This document shows, piece after piece, positions 43,769 through 57,551 of a DNA stretch of 64,000 bases. The notes beneath the pieces are model-generated. The model was not told where the DNA came from, did no database searches, and was given only the letters and a program-made list of their open reading frames with translations. The stretch comes from Adineta steineri (taxonomy: Eukaryota; Rotifera; Eurotatoria; Adinetida; Adinetidae): contig CAJNOI010000011.1 of the NCBI GenBank assembly GCA_905250115.1, positions 621,550 through 685,549 on the forward strand. Direction: 5' to 3'. Every line of letters starts with the position of its first letter. Within the stretch, counting starts at the first letter, position 1. A program made the translations under genes and the position numbers.

Positions 43769-46700
43769 CTATTTACCATCCTGTGGTGCTGCACGTTTAC
43801 GTCCACGAGTAGCAGTTGAAGTACGAGGTTTTTGACCATGTCCACCACCTGGTTCATCATTAAGAATACGACGATAATTAATTAATGGTTGCCATGCATC
43901 ACCATCAATTGTTGCATTATGAACAAGTTTATCAACATGATCATAGATTGCTTTTTTATCTGGTTTAAGAAGTTTTGATGCAAATTCTGGTAAAACTTCA
44001 AGAAATAGAATATTTGGACCGGGTTGAGATGGATCATCATGTTTGAATAATGGTGTTAATGCAAAACGAATACATTCACTAGAGAGAGAAAAAAGCAACA
44101 TATAGATATATTAAATTTATTACAACATACCGATGAAGAGCAGCAAGTGCTTCTCGTTGTTTAGCCATATCAAGACCAAATGAAAGATTAAATCGACGTG
44201 CTAATTCCTAATACGAAAAATAAACATTCAAAAAATCTTTTCTTTTATAATTAAATTATATTCTTACTCGTAATGGTGATAAATCAATAGCAATAGTTTC
44301 ATCATTGCCAGCTGCTTCTTGTGCAGTATCACGAGCTGCAACACAATCTTTATAAACCTAGAAATTCCAAAAAAATAAATAATTTCAAAAATTCTTTTTC
44401 TGCTACATACAGCCATAAGACTATAAGCCATTGTTTTTGCAGTATGAATTTTGGAAATATCTCGAGCACGTGTAAATGTATTTTTAATAATATCACCAAA
44501 ATCATTGCTAAACTATAAAAAGAAAAAATATACACATAAAAAAAGTAAATTTTCATTTTGTGAAAAATATACTTTAACATAATATTTAAGAATATTTGTT
44601 GCAGCTTGTATTGGTAAAACATTATGTACGATTAATTTACAATATGCAGCTAATAAATTACGTTTTTTATGAAGTGTTTCAATTTTTCCTTGTTCATCTT
44701 GATCTAGAAAATATCGAAATTTAGATTAAAATAATAAGAATAGATTTATTGTCAATTTTACTTTTTGGTTCTTCAGCAAAGAATACATATGTATTTAAGA
44801 ATGTTAATAAAGCTTGAATAAGATTTTCATTAATTTCAACAACAAGAACTTGATAATCAGGATTTTTATCAACTAAATGAGGACTCATACTTATTAATAA
44901 ATCACATAATGTTGAATATGCATAATGACAAATTTGAGTATTAGCATGTAACATTAATTTTTGACATAGAGCACATAATTTACGAGTTCGTTTTACAAGT
45001 TTTTTTAATAAATCCTAAATTAAATTTATATTTTAATATGAATGATTTTCTTCTTTATAATTACCTTATCAAATTGAATATCCAATTGATATAATCCCCA
45101 AAGTAAACTACGATTAGCAATACCAAAACATTTATCAACAATCTATAAAAAAAAGAATTAATTTTTAAAATAAAATAATTTCAATATCTATTTTACCTCT
45201 GGTGACATATCTTCATTATCAATAGCTGCTTTAAATAATAAATGTATTTTATCCCATAGATCTATATTATCCAAATCATGACATCTTGAAAAAAAAATTA
45301 ATTATTCATTATATTATTTAAAAATTTTTGTTTCTAGTCTTACTGATGAAATGCATCTAATTTTCTTAAATTAAGTAATAATGGATATAAATCATCTTCA
45401 TCAGCTTCATCCTAATAAAATTAAAATAGAATTATTATATATAATAAAAAAAAAGAATCTTATCATACCATTTCTTCAAAAATACCCATTGCAGCATTAA
45501 AATTTGCTAAAATTTTATCAATTATATTTCCACGATGTGCAATAGCACGATTTGATAATGTAAAACTAACATCACAAACACATTCGAAACATTTTGAAAC
45601 AGCATCAAATATCTAAATTTTAAAATAAAGATAAAAACAAAATATATCTACATATTGAAAACAAACTTCAGCTGTTGTATGTCTTTGTACAATATCACTC
45701 AATGCTGTTAAATAAGCATCAAGATCACGTTCACGTCGTGTTGTTGTATAAACTTCGTAATTGAAATGAAGTGGAATTTGTAATAAATTAAGTAATTTAT
45801 CAGCATCAGCAATATACTAGATAAATTTCAAATAAAATATTGATTAACAGGAAAGAAAATACTTTACTTTATTAAGTAATGGTGGTAAAGTACCGATAAA
45901 ATGATCGGTTAATACACGTTTATCATCTTCTTTTTGTTTTTGTTCTTTCATTGTTAACTACAAAAGAAAATTTATTTTAAAATTCCTATTTTTTTATATA
46001 TTTACTTTTCGATTTGGTTGACCACGACCAATTGGATATTCACCAGTAGCTGCTTCACGTACACAACAAACCATAATTTCAATTAAACAATTTTCATGTT
46101 GATCATCGAGTGCTAAAATAAATATTTATACATTATTTTGTTTTCTCGACCGAAAATATTAAACTTACGATCTTCTTCTTGATCGGGTGCTTCAAGTAAT
46201 ATATCAGTCATACATTCCCAATCTTTCATCATTGGATGTTGATCCCACATAGAATCAACCAAATATGTTGCATGTTCATGAAGCTAAAAATTAAACGTCA
46301 TTGTTAAGAATTATAATAAAATATATTTTACCTCGCTTTCAATAAAAAATTGTACAAGTAAATGCATAAAAGCTGTATTTTGACTACGTTTTTTCGATGA
46401 TGTTAATGGTTGTTCAGCTTTATGAAATAATTTTTGATTAAGAAATTCTCCAGCAGCTTGTGCAACTTGTCGATGTGAATGATACACAAGTTCATAGATA
46501 TTTTCACAATCTTTATCTTCAAGTATACGTTCATTAAATCTAATATTCAAAAAAAACAAATTTCATCGTGTTTTTTCTTCTCTTTCAAGATGATTTTTAC
46601 TTTAATATAGCAGTTAAAAGTTTAATTGCTTGTACAGCTACTTCATATTCACAATCAACTGTCATTTGTACAATACGATCTTTAAATCGATTTGTAAATA

Positions 46701-48167
46701 ATTCAAGTTTACCAACAAGATCAGTTGTTTGAAATAATGGTATTAAGGCAAGTAAACAACGTAAACGACAATCACCAACCTAAAAGAATGAATAGATTTA
46801 ATATTAAAAAGAAATGTTTAGAATTTTTACTTTATCATATAAAGTCCAACCAATATATTTAAGATAAATATCATCGAGAAAAACCATCGGATAACTTTTC
46901 ATCCATTCACCAAGTTCACTCATACACAAACATCGAATATCTGGTACAATATCTCTAAAATAATATAGATATATGCATATTATCAGTTAATAGATTTTTT
47001 GAATATATACCGATAACGATGAATAAAAACACCTTTAAATATAAAATTCATAAAACTTTTTATTTCATTTTCATTTCCTTCAAGCTAAAAAAAAATAAAA
47101 TGAATAGAAATATTATAAAATACGAAATATTTTTCTTGAAAATAAACCTCTTTTCGTTTCGCTGTTAATGTATCAAGTCGATCAGCAGCACGTCGTGCAC
47201 TTGATTTTTGTCGTTCAGCTTCATATTGTCTTTGACATTGATCTTTTTGTATACTTATTGTTAATGCAATATCAACAAGAGCTGTCATAACTTTTAAAAC
47301 TAAAATAACAAAAAAACTTATATTCTTCCGTATAATCGACAAGAATTTAATTTTACCAGCAAGAGTTCCAGTATGACGAAAAGCACGTACAGGTGAATCA
47401 GATAAAGCAGTTAATAATGTTACAAGATTATCAATCATATATTGATCATAAATAATAGAATAGGATGCTTGTTTTATTAATAATACAACGAATTCACTGA
47501 ATGATGTACGAAATTTTTTATATTGTAAACCAGCCATTATTATTGGATATTCCGATGTATCCTTAAAATAAAATAATTAAATTCTTTAGCATTTTTTCAT
47601 TCTATGAGAATTGAAATATTATATTACCTCATCAAAATGTTCAGTCATAGCTCGTAACATATCAACATGTTCCATTTTTAAATACATTGCTTGTGTTAAT
47701 TTTCCTTTACAACCACTACTATCCAAAAAGAATTGCATTAATTCAATTAATGCTTCATCACGATTAGCTTGATATGAATCAATCCATTGATCAACTAATA
47801 CTTGTATATTCGTTTTTCCAGCTAATAAATGATGAAAATATCCTTTTTCTTCGGATTGTTGAGCACTAGCAAATGTGGTATTATTTCCTGTTGTCATTGT
47901 AACTGAACTTGTTTCCATAGAATCATCATCAGCTTGATTAATTGTTGCACTTGTTTTTCTTCCTGTACGTGATGGTCGTCCACGTCCACGTCCAGGTGTT
48001 GTTGATGGACGTCCTCTTGCTGCAGCTTTTGGTTGAAATTCTTCACCTTCATCTTCATCATCATCAATATCATTTGGCAAAACAGATGCGGGTGGTTCAA
48101 CAAAATCATCACCAAGTGAACGTTGTACATGTTGTCTTAATGAACGTGTATTTCCATTAACTGTCAT
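43769..48167 (-). CDS. STAG: cohesin subunit SA (STAG/Scc3)
   Basis: Twenty-one exons on the minus strand: 48167-47628, 47561-47357, 47299-47148, 47084-47011, 46954-46831, 46779-46601, 46539-46332, 46283-46169, 46112-46006, 45957-45868, 45816-45667, 45612-45469, 45411-45344, 45284-45197, 45142-45065, 45014-44762, 44703-44573, 44512-44411, 44357-44268, 44207-44131, 44078-43769. Introns are mostly 50-70 bp and the model closes at 1094 residues. It aligns along its length with animal STAG proteins: residues ~130-250 ([52 protein letters not shown]), the conserved [12 protein letters not shown] region, and [20 protein letters not shown]. The protein clamps RAD21 and recruits cohesin to DNA. Two RGRP AT-hook-like motifs lie at residues 51-54 and 62-65, with another basic cluster at the C-terminus. 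A leader acceptor (TTTCAG) lies about 17 bp before the ATG. Slightly shorter than the ~1230-residue vertebrate proteins. Confidence 0.95.
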
Positions 48168-48602
48168 TTTGTTTTTTTTTCTATCTGAAATTAAAATCAA
48201 AAGGGAAAGGATAAAATTTTTCTTGTTTATTATTGTTGTTATTTTTTGTTTTTGTTTATACGAAACATACACAAAACATTGGTGAAAAATAAAAATGACA
48301 TAGATTCTCTAAAAAATACAAATACAACAAGCAGGTATAAATAAAAAGAGAAAAATATCACACAAAAATCAAACGGAAGGAAAAGAACTGGGTACATAGA
48401 AAAAAAAAGAAAAAGACAAAGAATGACTAACATATAAGGTAAAGAAAACGTGATATCTTGCATAGAGATCTAAGTAAATTGGTATGAAAAATTTTAATCT
48501 AGATATTTTTGTTTTGGTAAATGCTAATTATAATAAATCGTTGATTTCTTCTTGCATATACATATATTTATGAATTAAAGGCATATGATATTTCAAAAAA
48601 AT
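48168..48602. other. short intergenic region between STAG and stonin
   Basis: Holds the STAG 5' leader acceptor (AG at 48185-48186) and the stonin 3' untranslated region. No gene. Both genes lie on the minus strand, stonin upstream of STAG, 435 bp apart. Confidence 0.5.
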
Positions 48603-51600
48603 TTAATCACTTTCATCCGAATGTGAATTATTTTCTGTTTCACTTTGAGACATTGATTGTTCTTTCATATCGATTTCAACTGGTGCAAATTCTTTCTTTT
48701 CTTCTTCTTTAAATGCATATTCTATATCAAGTGTATAAGTAAATTGACTTTTTGGTTTTATCCATTTTTCTGGTGCTTCTTCAGCTTGTGGTATAGCAAC
48801 TGAACGAATCTAGAAAAAAAAAATTAATACATAAGAAAATCAATATATTTAAAAAAAAACAAATTGATTTACTTGACAATGCGAAATAAATGCTTGTGAC
48901 ATTGCATATTCAACTTCTGCTATTGGTTCAAATTTTTCCGGTACTGGATCATATGATGGAATTGTTAATTTACATTCGAATATATGTGTTTTATAAGCAC
49001 CTTGATCACGTTTTGGTAATTGATCAATACGCCAAACAATACAACGAAATGCTTGTTCATATTTTGCTACACCAACTGACGCTGCCATCATTGCTGCAAG
49101 TGGATCACCACGATGAAGCATAAAACGATCAAGACCCTAGGAATGATTAGATTAATTATTTAAAATAACCGGAAGAAAGAAAAAGAATAATTTTCTTTCG
49201 TGATATGTTCATCAAAAATGAACAAAATCATTATATAAAATATTCAGATTCTAATTGTTTATAATTATGATTAAAAATAAGCGCATAATTGATTGATAGT
49301 CTTATCATTTTAATAAAGTGTAATAATACTTAAAACTTACTATCAATGACTTGATTGCGTGATAATATTAATGTAAATTCTTTGTCGAGTGATTCTATTT
49401 TTAATATTATTAGTTACAACGGAAGTTAACTTAGTGACCTACTTTAGATTTTATAACAAAAAAATCTTTAAATCATTCGCTGTCTTAACCTTTTGTAAAA
49501 TATTATTGACCAAAAAGAATAAAAAACTGCTCTTTTGAATCTTTTATATCGTGACATGTCAATTGAATCGGAAGAAAACATTCTGCATTATTTCCCACAC
49601 ATCGTGACGTATTATTATTAATCAAAATAATAATATATTTTAACATAATGTTTAAAAAGAAATGCAATCAATTCTGTATCTAATATCTTAGAAGAATAAG
49701 TTGTTGTTTTTCTTCTTTTCTCTAGAGAGATACAATCTTCTTTGATCATGTCTACATAGAAGAATGAACGCCTATATGATCAAATTATATATTTTCTTAT
49801 GAAAAACAAAACTGAATTATATTTGCACAATATTTATCATATTTATTACCTTAATTTTTCCTGCTTTACGACGGACACTATGTATGGCTCCATAACGAAA
49901 ACGTTTTTCAACTCGAAACATATAAACCCATGCATCAGGTATTGGAAAACGTATTTGAATATTTTCACATGGACATTGTTCATCACTGTTATCATCACGT
50001 ATGTTAGCTGTTTTATCATTTGTTGCCATTGATGATGCTTTTGATAATATACTTATATTAAATGCATTCGATACAATGACTTCAATTCGAATATTTACTT
50101 GTCGTTCAATTAATGACATAAAACAATAAACCTAATTTATTTTTAAAAAAACAAAACATAAAGTAAATATTATTATTATTATAGGATTTACCTGTAATGG
50201 TAATTCAACATTTTGTTTAGGTCGTGTACGAAAACGCATAATTTCGATTTTTTGACTATCCGGTGGTATTAATTTAAGTAAATGTGTATTTTCATATTCG
50301 CTTGAATCAATAATTGTTGCTAATTCAACTTGTTCTGGTTTAATCCAATATTCTTGTAATGTTTTATTAATAATAATTTCATTCCGTTTATTAACTTCTT
50401 TACCATGACGAAACCAATCATTCATACCAATTTCAACAACTGGTTCAGTACCATTTAAAAATGCCAAAATAAATACACGTGTACGAGATTTATGTTTACA
50501 TATATGACGATATTTATCAATATGTGCATAATATTCATCTAAAATTTTAATTGTAACTTCTTCTTTTAAATGTTTTTGTAATCGACTACGTGTTACAGGC
50601 ATTGTCCAAAATAAATCATCTAATATAATTGAAAATTGTTTAAGATATGTATAATTTAATTGACCAAATTTAACAATTTCTTGTTGAACACAATTAGCAT
50701 GATCAAGTAAAACTTGTTGAGCTTTATTTGGTCGAGTAAATTTTCTTAATAATTTTTCTGGTAATGTTACAAGACGATCCATACGAACTTGAGGAATTTC
50801 TTTGTAACTAGCTTCAAAAACTTTAAATGTATGAATTTTTGAATATTGATCATGTTGTTGAAGACTTAATTTAGTACATTGATACCATGTTTGTAATTCA
50901 ATTTCAGCAAATGTTTGTTCAGGTGTTTGAGGAAGATAAAAACGTAATTTTTTTTCGTCAGATGATATTCGAACTTGAACTTCTTGCCAATTACGTGATT
51001 CACTAAATCTTTGAAATGTACTCTTATATAAATCTTTTTGTCTTAATGGTACACGAATTTGTAATAACCATCCATTTGTTTGTTGTAATTGAATTTCATT
51101 AATATCACTATGATATGCATCTAATGGTGCACTATCATCTAAATCAGGTTCATGTAAATAATAATCCACTGATTGTGCTCGAGCTTTTTCTTGCTAAAAT
51201 TAAATATTGAAAATTAGAAAAAAGATCTATTCTATAAATATTTACAAAAATATAATACCAACCTTAGATACAATTTGTCATATACATACAAGACAACAAT
51301 AAACATATATAGGACAACATTAAAGCATACCCTAACTTCTTCTTGATTAATTTTTGTATCTGTTGCTGGTTGTTCATCCCAGTCACTTATAAGATTATTA
51401 TTTTGTTTTTCATTCGTTTTATTTTTCATAGGTTTTGAACGAAACATAGCTAATGGATCATTTTCATCGTCTGTAGCTGATGATGATGAACTTGCATCAT
51501 CACTTGCTTCTTTATATTTTTTCGTTGTTGATGGTGATGGTGGTGGTGGCAATAATGGAACAGGTATATTCATGTCATTAAAAGATGTATCATGTTTTTT

Positions 51601-52899
51601 TTCTGATATTTTAAAAACCATTTTTGAATCATCAGAATCATCGGAATCATTATCATTTTGTTGTTTCATAGCTTTTTTCTTGTTATCAAAATATCCTTGG
51701 GGAACAATATTGCTATCATTATGATCACTTGTTGGTTCATGAATACAAATTGATGGAACATCTTCAATTGATGGACGACGTATAGATGGTTTAGGAATTG
51801 ATATAGGTGAAGATACAGTTGATTCTTGAGCAACTTCTTGAACTGTTGTTAATGTTGTTGGTGGTTGTGGTTGTTGTTGTTGTTTATAAATACTTCCTAA
51901 AAGATCTTCTGTACTTTTTAACATATTAATATCAGCTTTTTTTGATTGTCCACTTAAATTAGGATCGACACCACACATTAAATCATCGGATTGTGTTAAC
52001 CAATCAAGAAATTGATCATCATAGGGTGCTGTCGATGTTGTTGTACCTGTCATAATTGTTAATGCTGTTGCTTGAATACGTAATGTACTTGGTGATGTTG
52101 GTGGAGCATTTGTTGGTAATGAATGATATGATGCTGCTGTTGGAATATTTGATTTCGTTAATAAAGATGTTGATGGTGATGAATTTTTTGTTGGATTTAA
52201 TTTTTGTATATCAGTTAAACTATCACTTTTTAATACTTTAACTGATGGTGCTGGACTAGCTTGCTGCTTATTAAGACCAAGAAGATCATATGATGATTGT
52301 ACTTGATCAGAATGTGTTAGTGAATTATCAGAATTATTTGCTGGTAATGTACTTGGATCAACATTCAGATCATATAAAAGATCAATTGCTGTAGCTTGTA
52401 CAGGTACAGTTGATATATCATTTGGAATTGTTGGAATTGAAAATGGATTAATAAGATTAATACTTTTTGAATGTGTTATATTATTGTTATTCAGTGATAA
52501 ATTTGTTGTTTTATCTTGAATATTTTCAAATGGATCAAATGAAGGTGCTGGTTCATTGGCATTATTTTGATAGGCATTCCAATTTGTTGATGATAATGCA
52601 TCTTTTCCACTACGAAATTTATTATTTTCGTCATTTGATGCTTCAATTATAAATGGACTATCATCAAATCGTTGTGAAGATGCAGATAATTTCATATCAG
52701 TTGAGATACCAAATGGATCCATTGTTGATGTTGATAAATTTCTATCAGTTGATATACCAAATGCATCAGTTGTTGATGTTGTTAAATTTTTATCAGTTGA
52801 TATACCAAATGGATCGACTGTTGATGTTGTTGATGTACCAAATGGATTATTTGTATGATTATCATCTGAACCAAATACATCAGCAAATGTACTAAACAT
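48603..52899 (-). CDS. STON: stonin (AP-2-binding endocytic adaptor, stoned-B type)
   Basis: Five exons on the minus strand: 52899-51331, 51193-50192, 50131-49850, 49136-48873, 48809-48603, closing at 1107 residues. The N-terminal half (residues 1-520) is low-complexity and carries NPF and DPF motifs (NPFG, DPFG twice in a ~17-residue DPFGISTD repeat, DPFE, NPFS), the signals that bind EH-domain proteins and AP-2. The second half holds the stonin homology domain (~540-690; NGWLLQIRVPLRQKDLYKST) and a mu-homology domain (~690-1040; IEIMRFRTRPKQNVELPLQ, QIRFPIPDAWVYMFR, AAMMAASVGVAKYEQAFRCI). An acidic tail ends the protein. Stonins sort synaptotagmin during synaptic-vesicle recycling. The third intron (713 bp) is long. 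A leader acceptor (TTTTTTAG, AG at 52949-52950) lies ~50 bp before the ATG. Confidence 0.92.
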
Positions 52900-53744
52900 T
52901 TTTTGTTTTCTATTTTATTTTAATTAATAATTGATCATGACGTGATTCTAAAAAATAAAAATCAAATGTGTTATTATTGTAATAGGAGAAAAAAAAGAAT
53001 CCGTTTCGATTTCTTATTAGAATAAGAAGAACGCCAAATGACAACGCGATTGACGTCAACGCCTCCGCATCATTTTCTTTCTTTTAGGCTGTTTTCTGTC
53101 TCCCGTTTTTTTCTTCTTCTTCTTCTTTTTCTATTCTTCGTTTCCTTATTCAGTTCGTTCAACTTGCACTGTTAAGTAAACAATAATAACAGAAAAGAAA
53201 GAACGATGAAGACAAAGCTACTACATGTATATACATCCATTAGCAAACAGAAGAAAGATGGCAAACAAAGAAGTTTTCATATGATTGGTTATAGTCGGCA
53301 TTTTTTTATTTGAATAAAAAATATTTTATGTATTTTCATCATTATTTATAGATTTTATTTAAAATTAAATGACGTACTTTTTAAAAACTGATAAGTTAAT
53401 TGTTTAATAGATGTCGCCCGTGTGTTAGAAAACATTAGTGTGCATGCGTGACTTTTTTGAAGGAAAATAGTAACATCTAACGTTCAAATATATATTAGAT
53501 TTAGTTTTGATAATCATTTATACTTTGATTCTACCTGAAAATTAGTAATAGCGTAAATTATTTTATTGTTATAACTGTAAATATATATATGATCGCTCTT
53601 GATAAGAAAAAATGAATTCTATTTAAATAAAGTATTTATTTAATTCAAAGATTATTTTTATTGAATAAATGTAAAAATACATTTTTCGAACAAATGAAAG
53701 AATAAGAAGATCAGTCCCAGAGTAGCAATGATTTAGGAAATTCT
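52900..53744. other. intergenic between stonin and the CNG channel gene
   Basis: A polypyrimidine CTT-rich stretch at about 53110-53160 and AT-rich sequence. Probably contains the stonin promoter. No gene seen. Confidence 0.4.
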
Positions 53745-56700
53745 TCAATCTTCATCAAACCATATTTTAGTTCGATTGAATAATACTTTCTAAATATAAA
53801 ATAAATCGTAATTTTTTTCTAAAAATTTTTTTGAATTCAAACCTGTAGTTTTTGTAATTTCTGTTCTAATAATCCAATTCGTAAATCTTTAAGTTGATTT
53901 TGTTCTTGTAATTCAGCAATTTGTTGTCGATAAGATTCTTGAACAGAACGCTTAAAGAAAGAAAAAGAAAAGGAATGATTTTTAAAACAAATCATCATGA
54001 TTTTTTATACTATTTTATCATTAATTAATAATTCAATATCACTTATCAAATCATTTGAATATGTACGTAACGACTGAACTAATGAATAATCTGATGATAA
54101 CATATTTGGATCAAGTAAAGGTTTCTCTTGATTATCACAGACAAAATCTTGTAAAGTAGGAGGTGAATGTTGTAATTTTGATCTAGTTTTAAAAAAGCCA
54201 AGTCAATGAATTAATTTTAAATTAAAAAAAAGTATTTTGTATTTTTACTTTAATGATATTGCTCGATTCGAACGACATAATGATATCTGTTGATTATCAT
54301 TATTTACATCTTTTTCACTTATTTCTTGTATAGCTGAAAGAATTGGTGGTGGTGATGGTGGTGGCGGTGGTGCTATTACTAGTTGTTGTGTTAAACATGA
54401 TGCAATTGATGTTAAAGTACTAAATGCACCTTTCATTTTTTCTGCTGCTTCTTTTTTTGCTCTTTCAAAACCAAGTCGATTTTGAGCATATTCATATAAT
54501 TTACGTTCAGCTTCAGGATAATCTCGACAACCCTCAAGAACATCTTCTTTTGATAAAGAAAATAATTCTGAATAACCAACACTTCGTACATCAGCTGTTC
54601 GTCGATTAGCACCATCAATATTTAAAATTCCAATTTCACCAAAAAAATCACCTGGACCCAAACGTGTTAGAACATCATTTTTTTCACTAGAAATATTAGA
54701 TTGTTTTTTTATTTAATCACAGATTATATTTACTTGACTACTTCGAGAACACCATCGGCTATAATAAACATTTCACGTGCAACTTCACCTTTGCGACAAA
54801 TAATGTCTCCAGGTGTAAATATATACGCACGCATTTTTAAAACAAGATCGTGAAGAAATTCAGGTTGACATTCTTGAAATATAGTTACCTTTTTTAAGGT
54901 TCCTAAATTCACATGCAACGCTAATTCTGTTTTAAGTTTATCTGGTAAAAGTTTTATTGAATGAACATCACCAGCACCCGACATACGACCACGTGACCAT
55001 GAATAATCGTACCAACGTTGTACACGTCGTTGCATTTCAGCTGGTACATTATGAGAACGCATATATTGTTTTGCACTATCCTAAAAGATAAAAAAAAAAA
55101 AGTTCTTGAAAATAATTTAGTCTTAAATTTTATTTTAATTCTAACCAATAAACGTTCAAATTCCAACCGACTAGCATTTCGATTTGTAATAACATTTCCA
55201 ACTTGTCCTAATAAAAAATAAAAATAAATTTTTCAATAATTTTATTTCAATTTTACCTATAATTAATGAATAAACAAATATTCCAATCATATAACCAGTA
55301 ATAGCAAAAACAGCCCTCAAATATAAATGAACAATGTGATGTGTATCTGAGTAATTTATCCATAAAATGCAATTCTTATTTGTATATGAAAATTATTTCT
55401 CAAGAAGAACTCATTATTTTACTTTCTTTTTAATATTTATTATTGCTTACCCACGATAATAGCTATGACGAAAACAGCGAACAAGTGAACGCTTATAAGA
55501 AAAGCGTAACTAAAATAATGAAAATAGATTTTTTGTTCAAATAAATCAAATTCTACATATTCAGTAGAATACACAAAGCATTTATATTTACCGTTTGTTC
55601 GAAAAATTTTTGAGCCATCTAGCTTTTGAGAATAGAAAAAAAGAAAGAAAAAACAAGACGAACAAGAGAAATTTTAAAAACTCTTAAGACTATATAGAAA
55701 TAAAAGAATCTACTCACTGCCAATTCGTTTCTGGTGGTGGTAAATCTCCAATAGTTGTTAATGTTAATGTTGACCAATAAAGACAACGAAGATACATTCT
55801 TGCTAATTCAGAAAAATTTCCAACAGGTTTTGGATATGACCAATATCCAACAAAACCTTCAGCTTTCGATACCATAAAATAAAATGATGCTAACCAATGT
55901 CCCAATAAAAGTAGAATATGAAGAAGATTCATAACACGATATGTATTTGGATAGACCGTACGTGATTCTTGATAATAATAAAGTTGAAATGTTCGATAAA
56001 TTTTTAGAAAACGTGGAAAACGAAGAATTGGTATTGAACCAAATTTAATTTGAAGTAATTCTAATGGTGTTAACGAGAGTATATCAAGTAGAAAATTAGA
56101 AGAACGTATATAATTGATTGTAAGTTTGTAATGATTGTAAACAAGTAAACCTAGAACATATTTTTTTAAATAAAATTGTTGATTTCAGTACCGAAAAAAA
56201 AAGACGATCCGACGATAGAAAATATAAATATGCAATTAAAAAAAATCATTAATTTTTAATTTCTATGTCAACTAATTTATACTTTTTGTTTGTAGAGTCA
56301 ATATGATTAAAAAAAACTTTTTAGATTATTTTAGTATACCTTGTTCAAGATAACCGGTACGAAATTGAATAAAAATATCAATAAAATATATTGAATCAGC
56401 TATATAATCCATAATTTCCCATATTTTCGAATAATCTCTTTGTAATGGATCGAATGCTTGACGTGCAATTGCAAACCAAAGATTATATAATACAAAGATA
56501 TTTAATATAATTAACCAATAGAATAAAAATGATTCATCTGTTGATACAACAAAATAATTACAAGTTCGAAGTATTCGTCGTACAAATTTATAACGTGATT
56601 TAATAGGTTCATCTTTTTCCATATTTAAATGAAAATTTCGTTTAATGGGATCTTAAATATAAAGATTTTGGGATTCATTTTTATATAAAAAATAGATTTA

Positions 56701-57551
56701 CCCATTGCTCCCATTCCACGATAACCATACCGATTGGAAAATTTTTGTAAAAACGAATCTTCACGTTTTAATGATTTGTGTGATTTGACTGCAGTCATTG
56801 TATGTCGATGAAGATTCTATTAGGAAAAAAAATAAATATAATATATTTTATCATTTAAAAACAATAGTTTTCGTTTTTTTTTGTTAAAAAGATTATCACC
56901 ATGTGTTTGATATCATTGCGTTCGATTGAATCTTCTTAATTTTGTCGTCGTTGTATAATAGAACTCTTTGCATTTTTTTTTGTTCATTTAAACATGTTTC
57001 TCAAACAAGTTCTTTCTCTTATTCTATATGTTTTAAGTATAAGTAAATAATAGCAAACAAATGTTGATAATTTATTTCGGAATTCTCTATCATACTCAAT
57101 TAAATGAAGAGCAACGGGCGTAATGTGAAGATGATGAATAAGATGTTGAAGAAGAAGAAGGAGAAGTAGTAAAAGAAGAGGAAACAATAGATTTCTCTTT
57201 TTATATCAAATTTATTTCTATGGGTTTGATTAACGACATAAGACTCATTCATTTATTCATGAATAAAAAGATTCTTATATCTATTCACTATAATTCGAAA
57301 AATAAATATAATTAATCAAAAATACTCACATCATCAATAGATGATGAAGACGACAATTGATTAGCAACAATAGATGCTTTGCGCAGGTAATCATTCGTAT
57401 TTAATGCATCAGTTGAACTCGGTTGTTGCTGTTGCTGTGGTGGTTGTTGTTGTTGAGATGAATATTGAGGATATGATGATGATGAAGATGAGCAACCGCC
57501 GTCTTTATTGAGTAAATCGTTTAGTACTGGAGTTAGAGCAGCCAATGGCAT
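53745..57551 (-). CDS. CNGA: cyclic-nucleotide-gated cation channel, alpha-type subunit
   Basis: Eleven exons on the minus strand: 57551-57330, 56816-56702, 56651-56340, 56150-55718, 55315-55257, 55207-55146, 55080-54734, 54686-54249, 54182-54011, 53950-53843, 53789-53745, closing at 770 residues. After a Gln/Ser-rich N-terminus come S1 ([17 protein letters not shown]), S2, S3, S4 (ILRFPRFLKIYRTFQLYY), S5 (LLHILLLLGHWLASFYFMV), the pore with selectivity filter TTIGDLPPP, and S6 (GYMIGIFVYSLIIGQVGNVI). A C-linker and cyclic-nucleotide-binding domain follow (GDFFGEIGIL, NRRTADVRSVGYSELFSLSK), then a leucine-zipper-like helix near residues 715-755 as in alpha subunits. These channels turn cGMP/cAMP into cation current in sensory cells. 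The filter has Asp where vertebrate alpha subunits have Glu. A leader acceptor (TTATTTCAG) lies 24 bp before the ATG. Confidence 0.93.
55451..55618 (-). other. possible alternative first exons inside the CNG gene
   Basis: Within the 402 bp intron between exons 4 and 5, an ATG at 55618 opens a 27 bp exon-like piece ending at a GT (55592), and a second piece, 55509-55451, is bounded by TTATTTTAG and GTAAGC. It ends in phase 2, as exon 4 does, so it could join exon 5 in frame. The product would be a short Arg-rich lead (MAQKFFEQT ... RGAVFA) on S6 plus the nucleotide-binding domain. Two matching phases support it; it could still be chance. Confidence 0.35.

Noticed and set aside
47894-48160. Open frames on both strands in the first STAG exon
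   Set aside because: Shadows of a low-complexity acidic and Arg/Gly-rich coding stretch.
51232-51340. C-terminal extension of the first stonin exon through the intron
   Set aside because: A GT-AG intron (51330-51194) joins the conserved stonin homology domain in frame, and the read-through ends in a hydrophobic unrelated tail.
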